A stretch of DNA of 64,000 nucleotides, from positions 527,805-591,804 of the forward strand of contig CAVZOY010000004.1 of the NCBI GenBank assembly GCA_963777095.1. The letters run 5' to 3'. Within the stretch, counting starts at the first letter, position 1, and each line of letters opens with the position of its first letter. Positions 8,272-18,901 of the stretch are shown one piece after another. This DNA is from CAVZOY01 sp963777095. Lineage in GTDB: Bacteria; Actinomycetota; Actinomycetes; Mycobacteriales; Geodermatophilaceae. Under the pieces are notes generated by a model that saw nothing but the letters and a program-made list of their open reading frames with translations, did no database searches and was not told the DNA's origin. A program made the position numbers and the translations under genes.

Positions 8272-9347
8272 GAGCGGTCCTGTTCGCCGCGGGATTCGGC
8301 CTGCTGTTCTCGATCTTCCTGACCCCGCTGGCCATCCGCGCGTTCCGGAACCACGGTCTGGGTCAGGAGATCCGGGACGACGGACCCGAGACGCACCTGT
8401 CCAAGAAGGGCACGCCCACGATGGGCGGCACGGTGATCGTCGGCGCCACCGTCGCCGGCTACCTGGGCGCCCACCTGCTGCAGCTCGACCAGCGTGACTG
8501 GGGCTTCACCGCCACCGGACTGCTGCTCCTGCTGCTGATGGTCGGCCTCGGCACGGTCGGGTTCCTGGACGACTACCTCAAGATCCGCCACCGCCGCAGC
8601 CTGGGCCTGAACAAGACCGCCAAGCTCGTGGGTCAGCTGGTCGTGGGGGTGGCGTTCGCGATCCTGGCGATCAACTTCCCCAACGTCAACGGCGTGACGC
8701 CGGCGTCGACGACGGTGTCCTACGTCCGCGACATCGCCCCGCTGACGCTCGGCACGGTCGGGTTCGTGCTGCTGGCGTACCTGTTCATCGCGGGCTTCTC
8801 CAACGCGGTCAACCTGACCGACGGGCTCGACGGGCTGGCCGCCGGATCGTCGGCGATGGTGCTGGTCAGCTACGTCTTCGTCTCCTTCTGGCAGTTCACC
8901 CACGACTGCGCCACGCAGGCGATCGAGGGCTGCTACATCGCCCGCGACCCGCTCGACGTCACGCTCGTCGCCGCGGCGGCGATGGGCGCCTGCCTGGGCT
9001 TCCTGTGGTGGAACACCAGCCCGGCGCGGATCTTCATGGGCGACACCGGCTCGCTGGCCCTCGGCGGGCTGATCTCCGGGCTGGCGATCGTCACCCGCAC
9101 CGAGCTGCTGCTGGTGGTCCTCGGCGGGCTGTTCGTCGCGATCACGCTGTCGGTCGCCATCCAGATCGCGTTCTTCCGCGCCACCCGGCGCCGGGTCTTC
9201 CGGATGGCGCCGCTGCACCACCACTTCGAGCTCGCCGGCTGGACGGAGAACACCGTCATCGTGCGGTTCTGGCTGGTCACCGGCATGGCCGTGGCCTTCG
9301 GGATCGGGCTGTTCTACGCCGACTGGCTCTCCATCGTCGGGCTCTAG
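8268..9347 (+). CDS. mraY: Phospho-MurNAc-pentapeptide translocase MraY
   Basis: Integral membrane enzyme making lipid I from UDP-MurNAc-pentapeptide and undecaprenyl phosphate. 359 residues with about ten hydrophobic segments. Family signatures: 'HLSKKGTPTMGG' near the N-terminus, 'GFLDDYLKIRHRRSLGLNK' with the metal-binding DD, 'NAVNLTDGLDGLAAGSS', 'FMGDTGSLALGG' and the C-terminal 'APLHHHFELAGW'. All catalytic Asp and His positions are present and the frame is intact. GTG start overlapping murF; murD begins immediately after the stop. Confidence 0.96.
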   Translation: MRAVLFAAGFGLLFSIFLTPLAIRAFRNHGLGQEIRDDGPETHLSKKGTPTMGGTVIVGATVAGYLGAHLLQLDQRDWGFTATGLLLLLLMVGLGTVGFLDDYLKIRHRRSLGLNKTAKLVGQLVVGVAFAILAINFPNVNGVTPASTTVSYVRDIAPLTLGTVGFVLLAYLFIAGFSNAVNLTDGLDGLAAGSSAMVLVSYVFVSFWQFTHDCATQAIEGCYIARDPLDVTLVAAAAMGACLGFLWWNTSPARIFMGDTGSLALGGLISGLAIVTRTELLLVVLGGLFVAITLSVAIQIAFFRATRRRVFRMAPLHHHFELAGWTENTVIVRFWLVTGMAVAFGIGLFYADWLSIVGL

Positions 9348-10796
9348 ATGGCGAACGAACCTCTCGCCGGCCCGGTCCTCGTGGCCGGACTCGGCGTCTC
9401 CGGTGCCGCGGCGGCCCGCGTGCTGCTCCGTCGCGGCGTCCGCGTCCTGATGGCCGACGGCGCCCGGCCGTCGGCCGTCGACGAGCTGACCGCCGCCGGG
9501 GCCGAGTGGCTCGGCGCGGCCGACGTCGTCCCGGACGGCGTCGCCCTCGTCGTCACCTCCCCGGGCTGGCGACCGGACGCCCCGCTCCTGGCCGACGCGG
9601 CCGCCCGCGGGATCCCGGTCGTGGGGGAGCCGCAGCTGGCCTGGGAGCTGCGCGAGCCCGGCCCGGACGGCGTCCCCGCCCCGTGGCTGGCCGTCACCGG
9701 CACCAACGGCAAGACCACCACGGTCACCATGCTCGAGGCCGTACTGCTCGCCGACGGCCGCCGGGCCGTGGCCGCCGGCAACGTCGGACGCCCGCTGGTC
9801 GAGGTGGCCACCGCACGCGACGACGACGGACGCCCCGCCTACGACGTGGTGGCCGTGGAGCTGTCGAGCTTCCAGCTGCACTGGTCGTCGACGCTGGCGC
9901 CCGCGGCCGCGGCGGTGCTCAACGTCGCCGACGACCACACCGACTGGCACGGCTCGTTCGAGGCGTACCGCGACGCCAAGGCGCGGATCCTCGCGCACGC
10001 GCCCGTTGCGGTGGCCGACGCGGGGGACGCCGTCGCAGCCGGCCTGGTGGCCGGCCATCCGCACCCGGTGACCGTCACCCTCGGCGACCCGGCTCCCGGA
10101 CAACTCGGCGTGCGCAACGGCGTCCTGGTCGACCGCGCCTTCGCCGACGACCCCGACGGCGAGGTACTGCTCGAGCGCGCCGCGCTGCCCGTGCCCGGTC
10201 CGCACAACACCGTCAACGCCCTCGTGGCCGCCGCGCTGGCCCGGGCCGTCGGTGTGCCGGCGGCATCGATCGCGCGTGGCCTGGCGGGCTTCTCCGGCGG
10301 CGCGCACCGCAACGTGCGGGTGGCCACCGTGGCGGGCGTCGACTGGGTCGACGACAGCAAGGCCACCAATCCGCATGCGGCCGGCGCGTCCCTCGCCGCC
10401 TACCCGCGCGTGGTGTGGATCGCCGGTGGCCTGCTCAAGGGCGCCGACGTCGACCCGCTCGTCGCCGCGGTCGCCGGGCGGCTGGCCGGGGCGGTCCTGC
10501 TGGGCCGCGACCGCGCGCAGATCGCCGCGGCGCTGGCACGACACGCCCCGTCGGTCCCCGTCGTCGAGGTCCCCAGCGGCGACGATGGCCCCATGACCGC
10601 CGACGGACCGGCGCGGACGAGCAGCGCCGAGGAGACGATGGCGCAGGTCGTCGCCGCGGCGGCGGAACTGGCGCGGCCCGGCGACACCGTTCTGCTCGCC
10701 CCCGCGGCGGCGTCGATGGACGTCTTCCGCGATTACGCGCACCGCGGCACCGCCTTCGCCGACGCCGTCTCCGCGCTGGCCGGGGCCGCCCGGTGA
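9348..10796 (+). CDS. murD: UDP-MurNAc-L-alanine:D-glutamate ligase MurD
   Basis: Second-residue Mur ligase. 482 residues, intact. An N-terminal Rossmann-like domain ('VLVAGLGVSGAAAARVLL') binds UDP-MurNAc-Ala; the P-loop is 'VTGTNGKTTTVTMLEAVL', then 'ELSSFQLHWSS', 'LNVADDHTDWHGSFEAYRD' and the domain 3 motif 'VDDSKATNPHAA' followed by 'WIAGGLLKGAD', as in MurD. It starts at the ATG directly abutting the mraY TAG and its stop overlaps ftsW by 4 nt. Confidence 0.95.
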   Translation: MANEPLAGPVLVAGLGVSGAAAARVLLRRGVRVLMADGARPSAVDELTAAGAEWLGAADVVPDGVALVVTSPGWRPDAPLLADAAARGIPVVGEPQLAWELREPGPDGVPAPWLAVTGTNGKTTTVTMLEAVLLADGRRAVAAGNVGRPLVEVATARDDDGRPAYDVVAVELSSFQLHWSSTLAPAAAAVLNVADDHTDWHGSFEAYRDAKARILAHAPVAVADAGDAVAAGLVAGHPHPVTVTLGDPAPGQLGVRNGVLVDRAFADDPDGEVLLERAALPVPGPHNTVNALVAAALARAVGVPAASIARGLAGFSGGAHRNVRVATVAGVDWVDDSKATNPHAAGASLAAYPRVVWIAGGLLKGADVDPLVAAVAGRLAGAVLLGRDRAQIAAALARHAPSVPVVEVPSGDDGPMTADGPARTSSAEETMAQVVAAAAELARPGDTVLLAPAAASMDVFRDYAHRGTAFADAVSALAGAAR

Positions 10797-12292
10797 CCGC
10801 GACCGCCCCACCCCGTGCGCGCGGCACGCGATCGGTCCCGGAGGGACGTCCGCCGCGCGGCCGCATCGGACCGGCCTGGCTCGACGGCCCGATGACCAGC
10901 TGCCACCTCGTCCTCGGCGCGGCCGGCCTGCTGCTGGCCATCGGGCTGGTCATGGTCTTCTCCGCGTCGGCGATGGAGGCGGCGCTGGACGGCCAGCCGG
11001 CCTGGGCGCCCGGCGTCAAGCAGCTGCTGCTCGCCGGCGTCGGCCTCTGCGCGATGCTCGTCGCGCTGCGGCTGCCGACCGGCTTCGTGCGCCGCTGGTC
11101 GCCGATCGCGCTGCTGGTCGTGCTCGCGCTGCTGCTGCTCGTGCTGATCCCGGGCATCGGGCAGCAGCGCAACGGCGCCCGGCAGTGGATCAGCCTCGGC
11201 TTCACCGACTTCCAGCCCTCGGAGCTGGCCAAGCTGGTCTTCGCGCTGTGGGGTGCGCACGTCATCGCCCTGCGCGAGCGGTACCTGACCACCCGGTCGC
11301 TGCTGATCCCGGTGCTGCCGGTGTTCGGCGTGCTGGCGATCCTCGTGCTCGCCGAGCGGGACTTCGGCGGTGTGGTCACCCTCCTGCTGGTGCTGCTCGG
11401 CCTGCTCTGGGCCGGCGGCATGCGGCTGCGGCTCTTCGCCGTCCTCGGCGCGGTCGGGGCCGTGCTGCTCGCGGCGATGGTGGCCTTCCAGCCCTACCGG
11501 TGGGAGCGCATCACCGCGTTCCTCGATCCCTTCGCCGCCGAGAACGACGCCGGCTTCCAGGCCGTCCGCGGCATGTACGCCCTCGCCGAGGGCGGCTTCT
11601 GGGGCGTGGGCCTGGGCAACAGCCGGATGAAGTGGAAGCTGCTGCCCGAGGCGGAGTCGGACTACATCTTCGCGATCATCGGCGAGGAGCTGGGCTTCCT
11701 CGGCTGCGTCGTCGTGGTCGCGCTGTACGGCGTCCTCGCCTGGGCCGGGTTCCGCATCGCCCGCCGCTCGGCCGACCGGTTCGTCCAGCTGGCCAGCGTC
11801 GCCATCATCGTGTGGCTGATCGGCCAGGCGACCGTGAACATGGGCTACGTGGTGGGCCTGCTGCCGGTGACCGGCGTGACGCTGCCGCTGATCTCCGCCG
11901 GCGGCACCTCGCTGGTCCTGACGCTCTTCATCGTCGGCCTGCTCGCCCGCTTCGCCCGTGCCGAGCCCGCCGCCGTCGAGCACGAGCGCACCCGTTCGCG
12001 CGGCCGGCTGGCGCGGTGGCTGCTGCCGGTGCCGGCGTCCGCCGTCGACCCCGTCCGGCTGCGCCGCCGGCCCGACGACCGACAGGAGCGCCGTCCGGCC
12101 GTCGGCGGCGGTGGGCGCACCGTCGTCTCGGCGCGCGGGGCGCAGCGGCGTCCGCCGGCCGACCGGCGTGCGCAGCCGAATGAGCGCCGGGAGCCCGCCG
12201 CGGGTCGCCGTGCCCCCGCCGAGCGCCGCGCGCCGTCCCAGCCCCGGCGTCCGGCGACGGGTGAGGGCCGCCGCCCGGGGACGCCCCGGTGA
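10793..12292 (+). CDS. ftsW: Septal peptidoglycan glycosyltransferase FtsW (SEDS family)
   Basis: SEDS protein that polymerises lipid II together with FtsI. 499 residues: a short cytoplasmic N-terminus, about ten membrane helices, and a long Arg/Pro-rich cytoplasmic tail of roughly 105 residues typical of actinomycetes. Recognisable motifs are 'LVMVFSASAMEA', 'NGARQWISLGFTDFQPSELAK', 'YALAEGGFWGVGLGNSRMKW', 'LPEAESDYIFAIIGEELG' and 'LPVTGVTLPLISAGGTS'. GTG start overlapping murD by 4 nt. A much longer open frame upstream is only a GC-rich shadow of murD. Confidence 0.95.
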   Translation: MTATAPPRARGTRSVPEGRPPRGRIGPAWLDGPMTSCHLVLGAAGLLLAIGLVMVFSASAMEAALDGQPAWAPGVKQLLLAGVGLCAMLVALRLPTGFVRRWSPIALLVVLALLLLVLIPGIGQQRNGARQWISLGFTDFQPSELAKLVFALWGAHVIALRERYLTTRSLLIPVLPVFGVLAILVLAERDFGGVVTLLLVLLGLLWAGGMRLRLFAVLGAVGAVLLAAMVAFQPYRWERITAFLDPFAAENDAGFQAVRGMYALAEGGFWGVGLGNSRMKWKLLPEAESDYIFAIIGEELGFLGCVVVVALYGVLAWAGFRIARRSADRFVQLASVAIIVWLIGQATVNMGYVVGLLPVTGVTLPLISAGGTSLVLTLFIVGLLARFARAEPAAVEHERTRSRGRLARWLLPVPASAVDPVRLRRRPDDRQERRPAVGGGGRTVVSARGAQRRPPADRRAQPNERREPAAGRRAPAERRAPSQPRRPATGEGRRPGTPR

Positions 12293-13381
12293 GCGCCGCC
12301 GTCCGTGGTCCTGGCCGGTGGCGGTACCGCCGGGCACATCGAGCCGATGCTCGCCCTGGCCGACGCGCTGTCCCGCCGGCCGGAGCAGCCCCGCATCACC
12401 TGCCTGGGCACCGAGCGCGGCATGGAGACCCGCCTGGTCCCCGCGCGCGGCTACGACCTGCGGTTCATCCCGCCGGTGCCGCTGCCCCGCAGGCCCACGT
12501 TCGACCTGCTCCGCGTGCCCGGTCGGGTCGTCGGCTCGGTCCGCAGCACCCGCGCGGTGCTCGCGGAGGTCGGCGCCGACGTCGTCGTCGGCTTCGGCGG
12601 GTACGTGGCGCTGCCCGCCTACCTGGCCGCGCGCCGCCTCCACGTGCCGGTCGTCGTGCACGAGCAGAACGCGCTGCCCGGCCTGGCCAACCGGATCGGC
12701 GCCCGCCTGGCGGCCCGGGTGGCGGTGACCGTCCCCGGGACGCCGCTGCCGCGGGCCGAGGTCGTCGGCATGCCCCTGCGGCCCTCGATCAGCGGGCTGG
12801 ACCGGGCCGCCCGCCGGGCAGAGGCCCGAGCGGAGTTCGGGCTGGACGCCGACCGGCCCACCCTGCTGGTCTTCGGGGGCTCCCAGGGCGCCGCGTCCCT
12901 CAACCGGGCGGCCGTGGCCGCGGCCGACGCGCTGAGCGCGGCCGGCATCCAGGTGCTGCACGCCCGGGGACCCAAGAACACCGACGTCGTCGTGCCGCCG
13001 CGCCCGGCCGGCGCCCCGCCCTACGTCGTCGTCGACTACCTGGAGCGCATGGATCTCGCCTACGCCGCCGCCGACCTGGCCCTGTGCCGGGCCGGCGCGG
13101 TGACCGTCGCCGAGCTGTCGGCCGTCGGCCTGCCCGCCGCGTTCGTGCCGCTGCCGATCGGCAACGGCGAGCAGCGGCGCAACGCCCTGCCCGTCGTCGA
13201 GGCCGGCGGTGGCCTGCTGGTCGAGGACCCGGAGCTGTCGGGGGAGTGGATCGCCGCCCGCCTGGTGCCGCTGCTCACCGACGCCGAGGCGCTCGCCGCG
13301 GTCGCCCGGCACGCCGCGGCCGCGGGCGCGCCCGACGCCGACGAGCGGCTGGCCGACCTGGTGCTGGAGGTGGCCCGGTGA
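12289..13381 (+). CDS. murG: Lipid II synthase MurG, one +1 frameshift near the start
   Basis: GT28 glycosyltransferase converting lipid I to lipid II on the inner face of the membrane. Motifs: 'VVLAGGGTAGHIEPMLALAD', 'CLGTERGMETRLVPARGYD', 'VVHEQNALPGLANRIGA', 'LLVFGGSQGAASLNRA' and 'LCRAGAVTVAELSAVGLPA'. The GTG at 12289 overlaps the ftsW stop, as everywhere else in this operon, but the frame to the glycine-rich loop requires removal of one C near 12,303 (GTC GTG GTC CTG), so I treat it as a sequence error rather than using the internal GTG at 12305. About 363 residues. Confidence 0.93.
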
Positions 13382-14829
13382 CCGCCGCTGATGTGGCCGC
13401 CTGGACGGCGCCCGTCCCGCCCGTCGCCGAGCTCGGCGCGGTGCACTTCGTCGGCATCGGTGGCGCGGGGATGAGCGGGATCGCCCGCATCCTGCTGGCC
13501 CGCGGCGTCCGGGTCTCCGGCAGCGATCGCCGCGAGACGCCCACCCTGCTGGCCCTGCGGGCCCTCGGCGGGCGGGTCGCCGTCGGGCACGACGCGGCCC
13601 ATCTCGGCGACGCCGACACCGTGGTCGTCTCCACCGCCATCCGCGCCGACAATCCCGAGCTCGTCGCCGCCCGCGACCGGGGGCTGCGGGTGCTGCCGCG
13701 CGCCGTCGCGCTGGCGTCGGTCATGGCCGGCCTGCGCAGCGTGGCGGTCGCCGGCACGCACGGCAAGACGTCCACCACCTCGATGCTCACCGTCGCGGTG
13801 CAGGCCTGCGGCGCCGACCCGTCCTTCGCCGTCGGCGGCGACCTCAACGAGTCGGGCAGCAACGCGCACGCCGGCACCGGCGACGTCTTCGTGGCCGAGG
13901 CCGACGAGAGCGACCGCTCGTTCCTGCTGCTCGACCCCTTTGCCGCGATCGTCACCAACGTCGAGGCCGACCACCTCGACAACTACGGCGACCTCGCCGC
14001 CGTCGAGGAGGCGTTCGACCGGTTCCTCGGCACGGTCGACCCCGGCGGGTTCGTCGTCGTCTGCGCCGACGACCCGGGCGCGGCGCGCCTGCGCGACGTG
14101 CCGACCCCCGGCCGGCTGCGCACCTACGGGACGGCGGTCGACGCCGACCTGCGGATCACCGATCTCCAGGTCGCCCCCGACGGCACGTCGTACACCGCGA
14201 CCCTCGACGGCAGGGAGCTCGGCCGGGTGCGCATCCGGGTGCCGGGGGAGCACATGGCCCGCAACAGCGCGGCCGCCCTGCTCGCCGGCATCGAGCTCGG
14301 CATGCCGGCGGACCGGCTGGTCGACGGGCTGGCCCGCTTCGGCGGGGTGCACCGCCGATTCGAGCTCAAGGGCGTCGTCGGCGGGGTGCGGGTGTACGAC
14401 GACTACGCGCACCACCCGACCGAGGTCACCGCTCAGCTGCGCGCCGCCCGCGCGGTGGTCGGCGACGGCCGGCTGGTCGTGGCCTTCCAACCGCACCTCT
14501 ACAGCCGGACCCGCGAGTTCGCCGGTGGCTTCGGTCAGGCGCTGGGGCTGGCCGACGAGGTCGTGGTGATGGACGTCTACGGCGCCCGCGAGGACCCGGT
14601 GCCCGGTGTCACCGGCGCGATGGTCGCCGACGCCGTGCCGCTGCCGAAGAAGTGCGTCCGCTTCGAGCCGTCCTGGTCGGCCACCGCTCCGGCGCTGGCC
14701 GACCGCGCACGGCCCGGCGACCTCGTCGTCACCATGGGCGCCGGCGACGTGTCGATGGTCGGGCCCGAGGTGCTGGAGGTGCTGCGCGCCCGCGCGTCCG
14801 GGCCCGACGGCGCGGGCGGGCGGGCATGA
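13378..14829 (+). CDS. murC: UDP-MurNAc:L-alanine ligase MurC
   Basis: First Mur ligase, adding L-Ala to UDP-MurNAc. 483 residues and intact. 'VHFVGIGGAGMSGIARILL' is the MurC Rossmann motif, 'VSGSDRRETPTLLALRALGG' follows, the P-loop is 'VAGTHGKTSTTSML', then 'EADESDRSFLLLDP', 'VTNVEADHLDNYGD', 'VYDDYAHHPTEV' and 'FQPHLYSRTREF'. The GTG overlaps the murG stop by 4 nt and the TGA overlaps ftsQ by 4 nt. Confidence 0.95.
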   Translation: MTAADVAAWTAPVPPVAELGAVHFVGIGGAGMSGIARILLARGVRVSGSDRRETPTLLALRALGGRVAVGHDAAHLGDADTVVVSTAIRADNPELVAARDRGLRVLPRAVALASVMAGLRSVAVAGTHGKTSTTSMLTVAVQACGADPSFAVGGDLNESGSNAHAGTGDVFVAEADESDRSFLLLDPFAAIVTNVEADHLDNYGDLAAVEEAFDRFLGTVDPGGFVVVCADDPGAARLRDVPTPGRLRTYGTAVDADLRITDLQVAPDGTSYTATLDGRELGRVRIRVPGEHMARNSAAALLAGIELGMPADRLVDGLARFGGVHRRFELKGVVGGVRVYDDYAHHPTEVTAQLRAARAVVGDGRLVVAFQPHLYSRTREFAGGFGQALGLADEVVVMDVYGAREDPVPGVTGAMVADAVPLPKKCVRFEPSWSATAPALADRARPGDLVVTMGAGDVSMVGPEVLEVLRARASGPDGAGGRA

Positions 14830-15722
14830 ACCGCGGCGGCGGCCTGACGACGCGGGACCGCTCCGGCCGGCCGGGCACGGCCCCGACCCGGGAGGGCAAG
14901 CCGGGAGGGCAAGCGGGAGGGCAAGGACCGTCGTGCCCGTCGGCGCGACCGCCGCGCGGACGCCGGCCCGGTCCGTCGCCGCGGTGGGTCGACGCCGCGC
15001 GCGACCGCGCCGGTCACGTCGCTGCCGTCCCGTCGTCGCGGCGGCCGGTCCGCCCGCCGCCGTTCGTTCGTCTGGGCTGCCGGCGTCGTCGCGCTCGTCG
15101 CGGTGGGCGGCTTCCTCTGGGCCGGACCGCTCCTGTCGGTGCGCACCGTCCGCGTCGACGGCGTGGCCAGCCTGCCCGCCGCCCAGGTGCAGGAGGCCGC
15201 CGGTGTCGCCGAGGGGACGCCGCTGCTCCAGGTGGACGTCTCGGCCGCCGCGGCCCGCGTCGCCCTGCTGCCGCAGGTCGCCGACGTGCAGGTGACCCGG
15301 GGCTGGCCCTCGACCGTGGTGATCACCGTCGTCGAACGGACGCCGCTGGCCGTCGTCGAGGAGGCCGGCCGCCGCACGCTCGTGGACGCCGAGGGCGTCC
15401 TGTTCGACACGATCACCGGCGATCCGCCGGCGGCGTGGTGCCGCTCGAGGTCGCGTCCCCGGCGGAGGGCGACCCGGACACCGCCGCGGCGCTGGCGGCG
15501 ATCGAGGCCCTGCCGCCCGAGCTGCGCGGGCAGGTCTCGCTGGTCACCGCGGAGGACGCCGGCTCGGCCGTGGCGCTGCACCTGGACGACGACACGACGG
15601 TGGTCTGGGGCGACGGCGGGGAGGCGAGCCGCAAGGCGGCGGTCCTCGTCGCGTTGCTCCAGCAGATCGAGGCCGGCGAGATCGAGGCCGCGGAGACGCT
15701 CGACGTGAGCGCCCCCGGCGCC
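14826..15722 (+). CDS. ftsQ: Cell division protein FtsQ (frameshifted, C-terminus lost at junction)
   Basis: Bitopic divisome protein: Arg-rich cytoplasmic N-terminus, one membrane helix ('VWAAGVVALVAVGGFLWAGP'), a POTRA domain ('LLSVRTVRVDGVASLPAAQV') and a FtsQ beta domain ending 'ETLDVSAPGA'. Removing one C near 14,901 restores a continuous frame from the ATG through three REGK repeats into the helix; a second shift lies near 15,435 (reads as PPAVVPLEV after repair). The family normally ends a few residues after the D-V-S-x-P-x motif with a short basic tail; here the sequence instead runs into unrelated DNA without a sensible stop, which marks the contig junction. Confidence 0.88.
14890..14925 (+). 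repeat. Three 12-nt tandem repeats encoding Arg-Glu-Gly-Lys in FtsQ
   Basis: GGGAGGGCAAG starts at 14890, 14903 and 14915. The spacing is 13 then 12 nt; with the extra C removed all units are 12 nt and read REGK-REGK-REGK in the ftsQ frame. The repeat may have slipped in nature or in sequencing. Confidence 0.75.
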
Positions 15723-15792
15723 GTTTTCTCGTTAGGCCCCGGCTGCAGGGGCCCGCTCGCGGGGGCGGGCGAGCGGTGGGCAGCCGGCTTTC
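15722..15792. other. Junction between two unrelated genome segments
   Basis: Left of about 15,722 the sequence is the end of ftsQ in an actinomycete dcw cluster; right of 15,793 it is an ftsH gene with different codon preference and a different gene context. The 70 bp between contain a hairpin CCGCTCGC / GCGAGCGG around 15,753-15,776 and GGCCCC / GGGGCC. It may hold the ftsH leader. I see no insertion sequence, integrase or attachment site. A misjoin or concatenated contigs explains this best. Confidence 0.75.
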
Positions 15793-17330
<1,538 letters not shown>

Positions 17331-17334
<4 letters not shown>

Positions 17335-17704
17335 GGCTGCATCGCGCCGTGGTAGACGGCCTCGACGTTGTTGCCGTCGGGGTCGAGCGCGAACGCGCCG
17401 TAGTAGTTCTGGTGGTAGTGCGGCCGCGGGCCGGGCTGGCCGTTGTCGGTGCCGCCGGCCGGCGAGCGCCGCGGCGTGGAAGCGCTGGACCTGCTGCTCC
17501 GAGTCGGCGCGGAACGCGACGTGGCAGGCGGTCGACGGGCCCTCGGCGGGCGCGAGCCAGAAGTCGGGGCGGTCGGCGCCCATGCCGACCACGCCCGGCG
17601 CCGACTCGAGCAGCACGCGGTAGCCGAGCGGCTCGAGCGCGGCCTCGTAGAACGCGCGGCTGGCGGCCGGGTCGGCGACGAAGCAGCTTGAGGTGGTCGA
17701 TCAT
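17331..17704 (-). CDS. VOC (glyoxalase/bleomycin-resistance) family protein
   Basis: About 124 residues in the vicinal oxygen chelate fold: 'MIDHLK' then 'FVADPAASRAFYEAAL', 'FWLAPAEGPSTACHVAFRA' and the C-terminal 'FALDPDGNNVEAVYHG'. Two +1 shifts are needed (near 17,690 and near 17,458). 'DPDGNNVEAVYHG' with a Glu metal ligand suggests a glyoxalase-like lyase; the substrate cannot be read. ATG overlaps the TGA of the short alcohol dehydrogenase remnant upstream (ATGA), so it belongs to the mreB-side operon. Its TAG shares the tetranucleotide CTAG with the ftsH stop. Confidence 0.85.
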
Positions 17705-17832
17705 GCGAACCCGATCACGCTGCGGATGCCGTCCTGCGCCTCCATCAGCTCGAGGCCCGTGTTGACCTCGTCGAGCTCCTGCACGGCGAGCGCGCGTCCG
17801 AACTCCTCCAGGACGGCGGCACGGATCTTCAT
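17701..17832 (-). pseudogene. Zinc alcohol dehydrogenase with all but its two ends missing (43 codons)
   Basis: An intact 43-residue frame joins a typical zinc-dependent alcohol dehydrogenase N-terminus ('MKIRAAVLEEFGRALAVQEL') to a typical C-terminus ('GLELMEAQDGIRSVIGFA'). Everything between (catalytic GroES-like domain, zinc ligands, NAD-binding Rossmann fold; roughly 320 residues or 1 kb) is absent, and the fusion is in frame. It starts 10 nt after mreB and its TGA overlaps the VOC start. Either a real in-frame deletion or an assembly collapse; such a peptide cannot be an enzyme. Confidence 0.75.
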
Positions 17833-17841
17833 GGGCGGACC

Positions 17842-18901
17842 CTACCGGCGCATCCGCGGCGAGCGCGCGCCCGGGCGGCGGGCGCAGCGGCGGGCGAGCG
17901 GCTGGCGGCGCGCGATCGCCTCGAACTCCTCGAGCGACTCGCCGGCGCCGACCGCGACGCAGGTCAGCGGCGAGTCGGCGATGCGCGTCGGCATCGACGT
18001 CTCCTTCTCCAGCCGCTCGACCAGCCCGTGCAGGAGCGCGCCGCCGCCGGCCAGCAGGATCCCGTGTGATGAGGATGTCCGAGCCGACAGCTCGGGCGGC
18101 GTCTGGTCGAGCGTCTCGCGGACCGCGTCGACGATCGTCTGCACCGGCTCGGCGAGCGCCTCGCGGATGTCGTCGGAGTCGAGCATCACCGTGCGCGGGA
18201 GGCCGGAGAGCAGCTCGCGGCCGCGCACCTCGACCTCGACGGTCTGCGGCATCGGGAACGCGGAGCCGGCGACCATCTTGATCTCCTCCGCGCTCGGCTG
18301 GCCGATCGCCAGGTTCGCGTGGCGGCGGACGTAGGCCATGATCGCCTCGTCGAGGTCGTAGCCGGCGAGCCGCAGCGAGCGTCTCGACCACGATCTCGCC
18401 CATCGAGATGACCGCGACCTCGGAGGTGCCGCCGCCGATGTCGACGACCATGTGGCCGGTCGGCTCGGCGATGTCGAGCCCGGCGCCGATGGCGGCGGCG
18501 ATCGGCTCCTCGATCAGCGCGACCTGGCGCGCGCCGGCGCTCAGGCACGCCTCCTCGACCGCGCGCGTCTCGACCTCGGTGACGCCGGAGGGCACGCACA
18601 TGACGACGCGCGGGCGCGACCAGCGGCTGGCCTGCGCCTTGCGCAGGAAGTAGCGCAGCATCTGCTCGGTGACCTCGAAGTCGGCGATCACGCCGTGGCG
18701 CAGCGGGCGGGTGGCGGAGATCGTCGCGGGCGTGCGGCCGATCATCCGGTGCGCCTCGTCGCCGACGGCGTAGACCTCGCCGCGGTCGGCGTCGACCGCG
18801 ATCACCGACGGCTCGGAGACGACGATGCCGCGGCCGCGCTCGAACACGAGCGTGTTGGCGGTGCCGAGGTCGACCGCGAGGTCGCGGTTGCCGAACGCCA
18901 T
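17842..18901 (-). CDS. mreB: Rod shape-determining protein MreB
   Basis: Actin-like filament protein that guides side-wall synthesis. 'MAFGNRDLAVDLGTANTLVF' is the MreB phosphate 1 region; 'VVMCVPSGVTEVETRAVEEA', 'ALIEEPIAAAIGAGLD', 'GHMVVDIGGGTSEVAVISMG' and 'GILLAGGGALLHGLVERLE' follow. A +1 shift near 18,372 (ETLLRLAGYD after repair) and a disturbed patch near 18,065-18,100 interrupt the frame. About 350 residues. The C-terminus has an extra Arg-rich tail. No mreC/mreD/rodA follow, so the gene is away from the usual mre operon. Start overlaps the lipid kinase stop by one base (TGATG). Confidence 0.92.

Noticed and set aside
14880..14930. CRISPR array at the GGGAGGGCAAG repeats
   Set aside because: Units are only 12-13 nt with no spacers, lie inside ftsQ and read as REGK repeats. 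No cas genes anywhere in the window.
15710..15790. Integration of a mobile element at the ftsQ junction
   Set aside because: No integrase, transposase, direct repeat or tRNA target is visible; the local hairpins are not tied to a known element.
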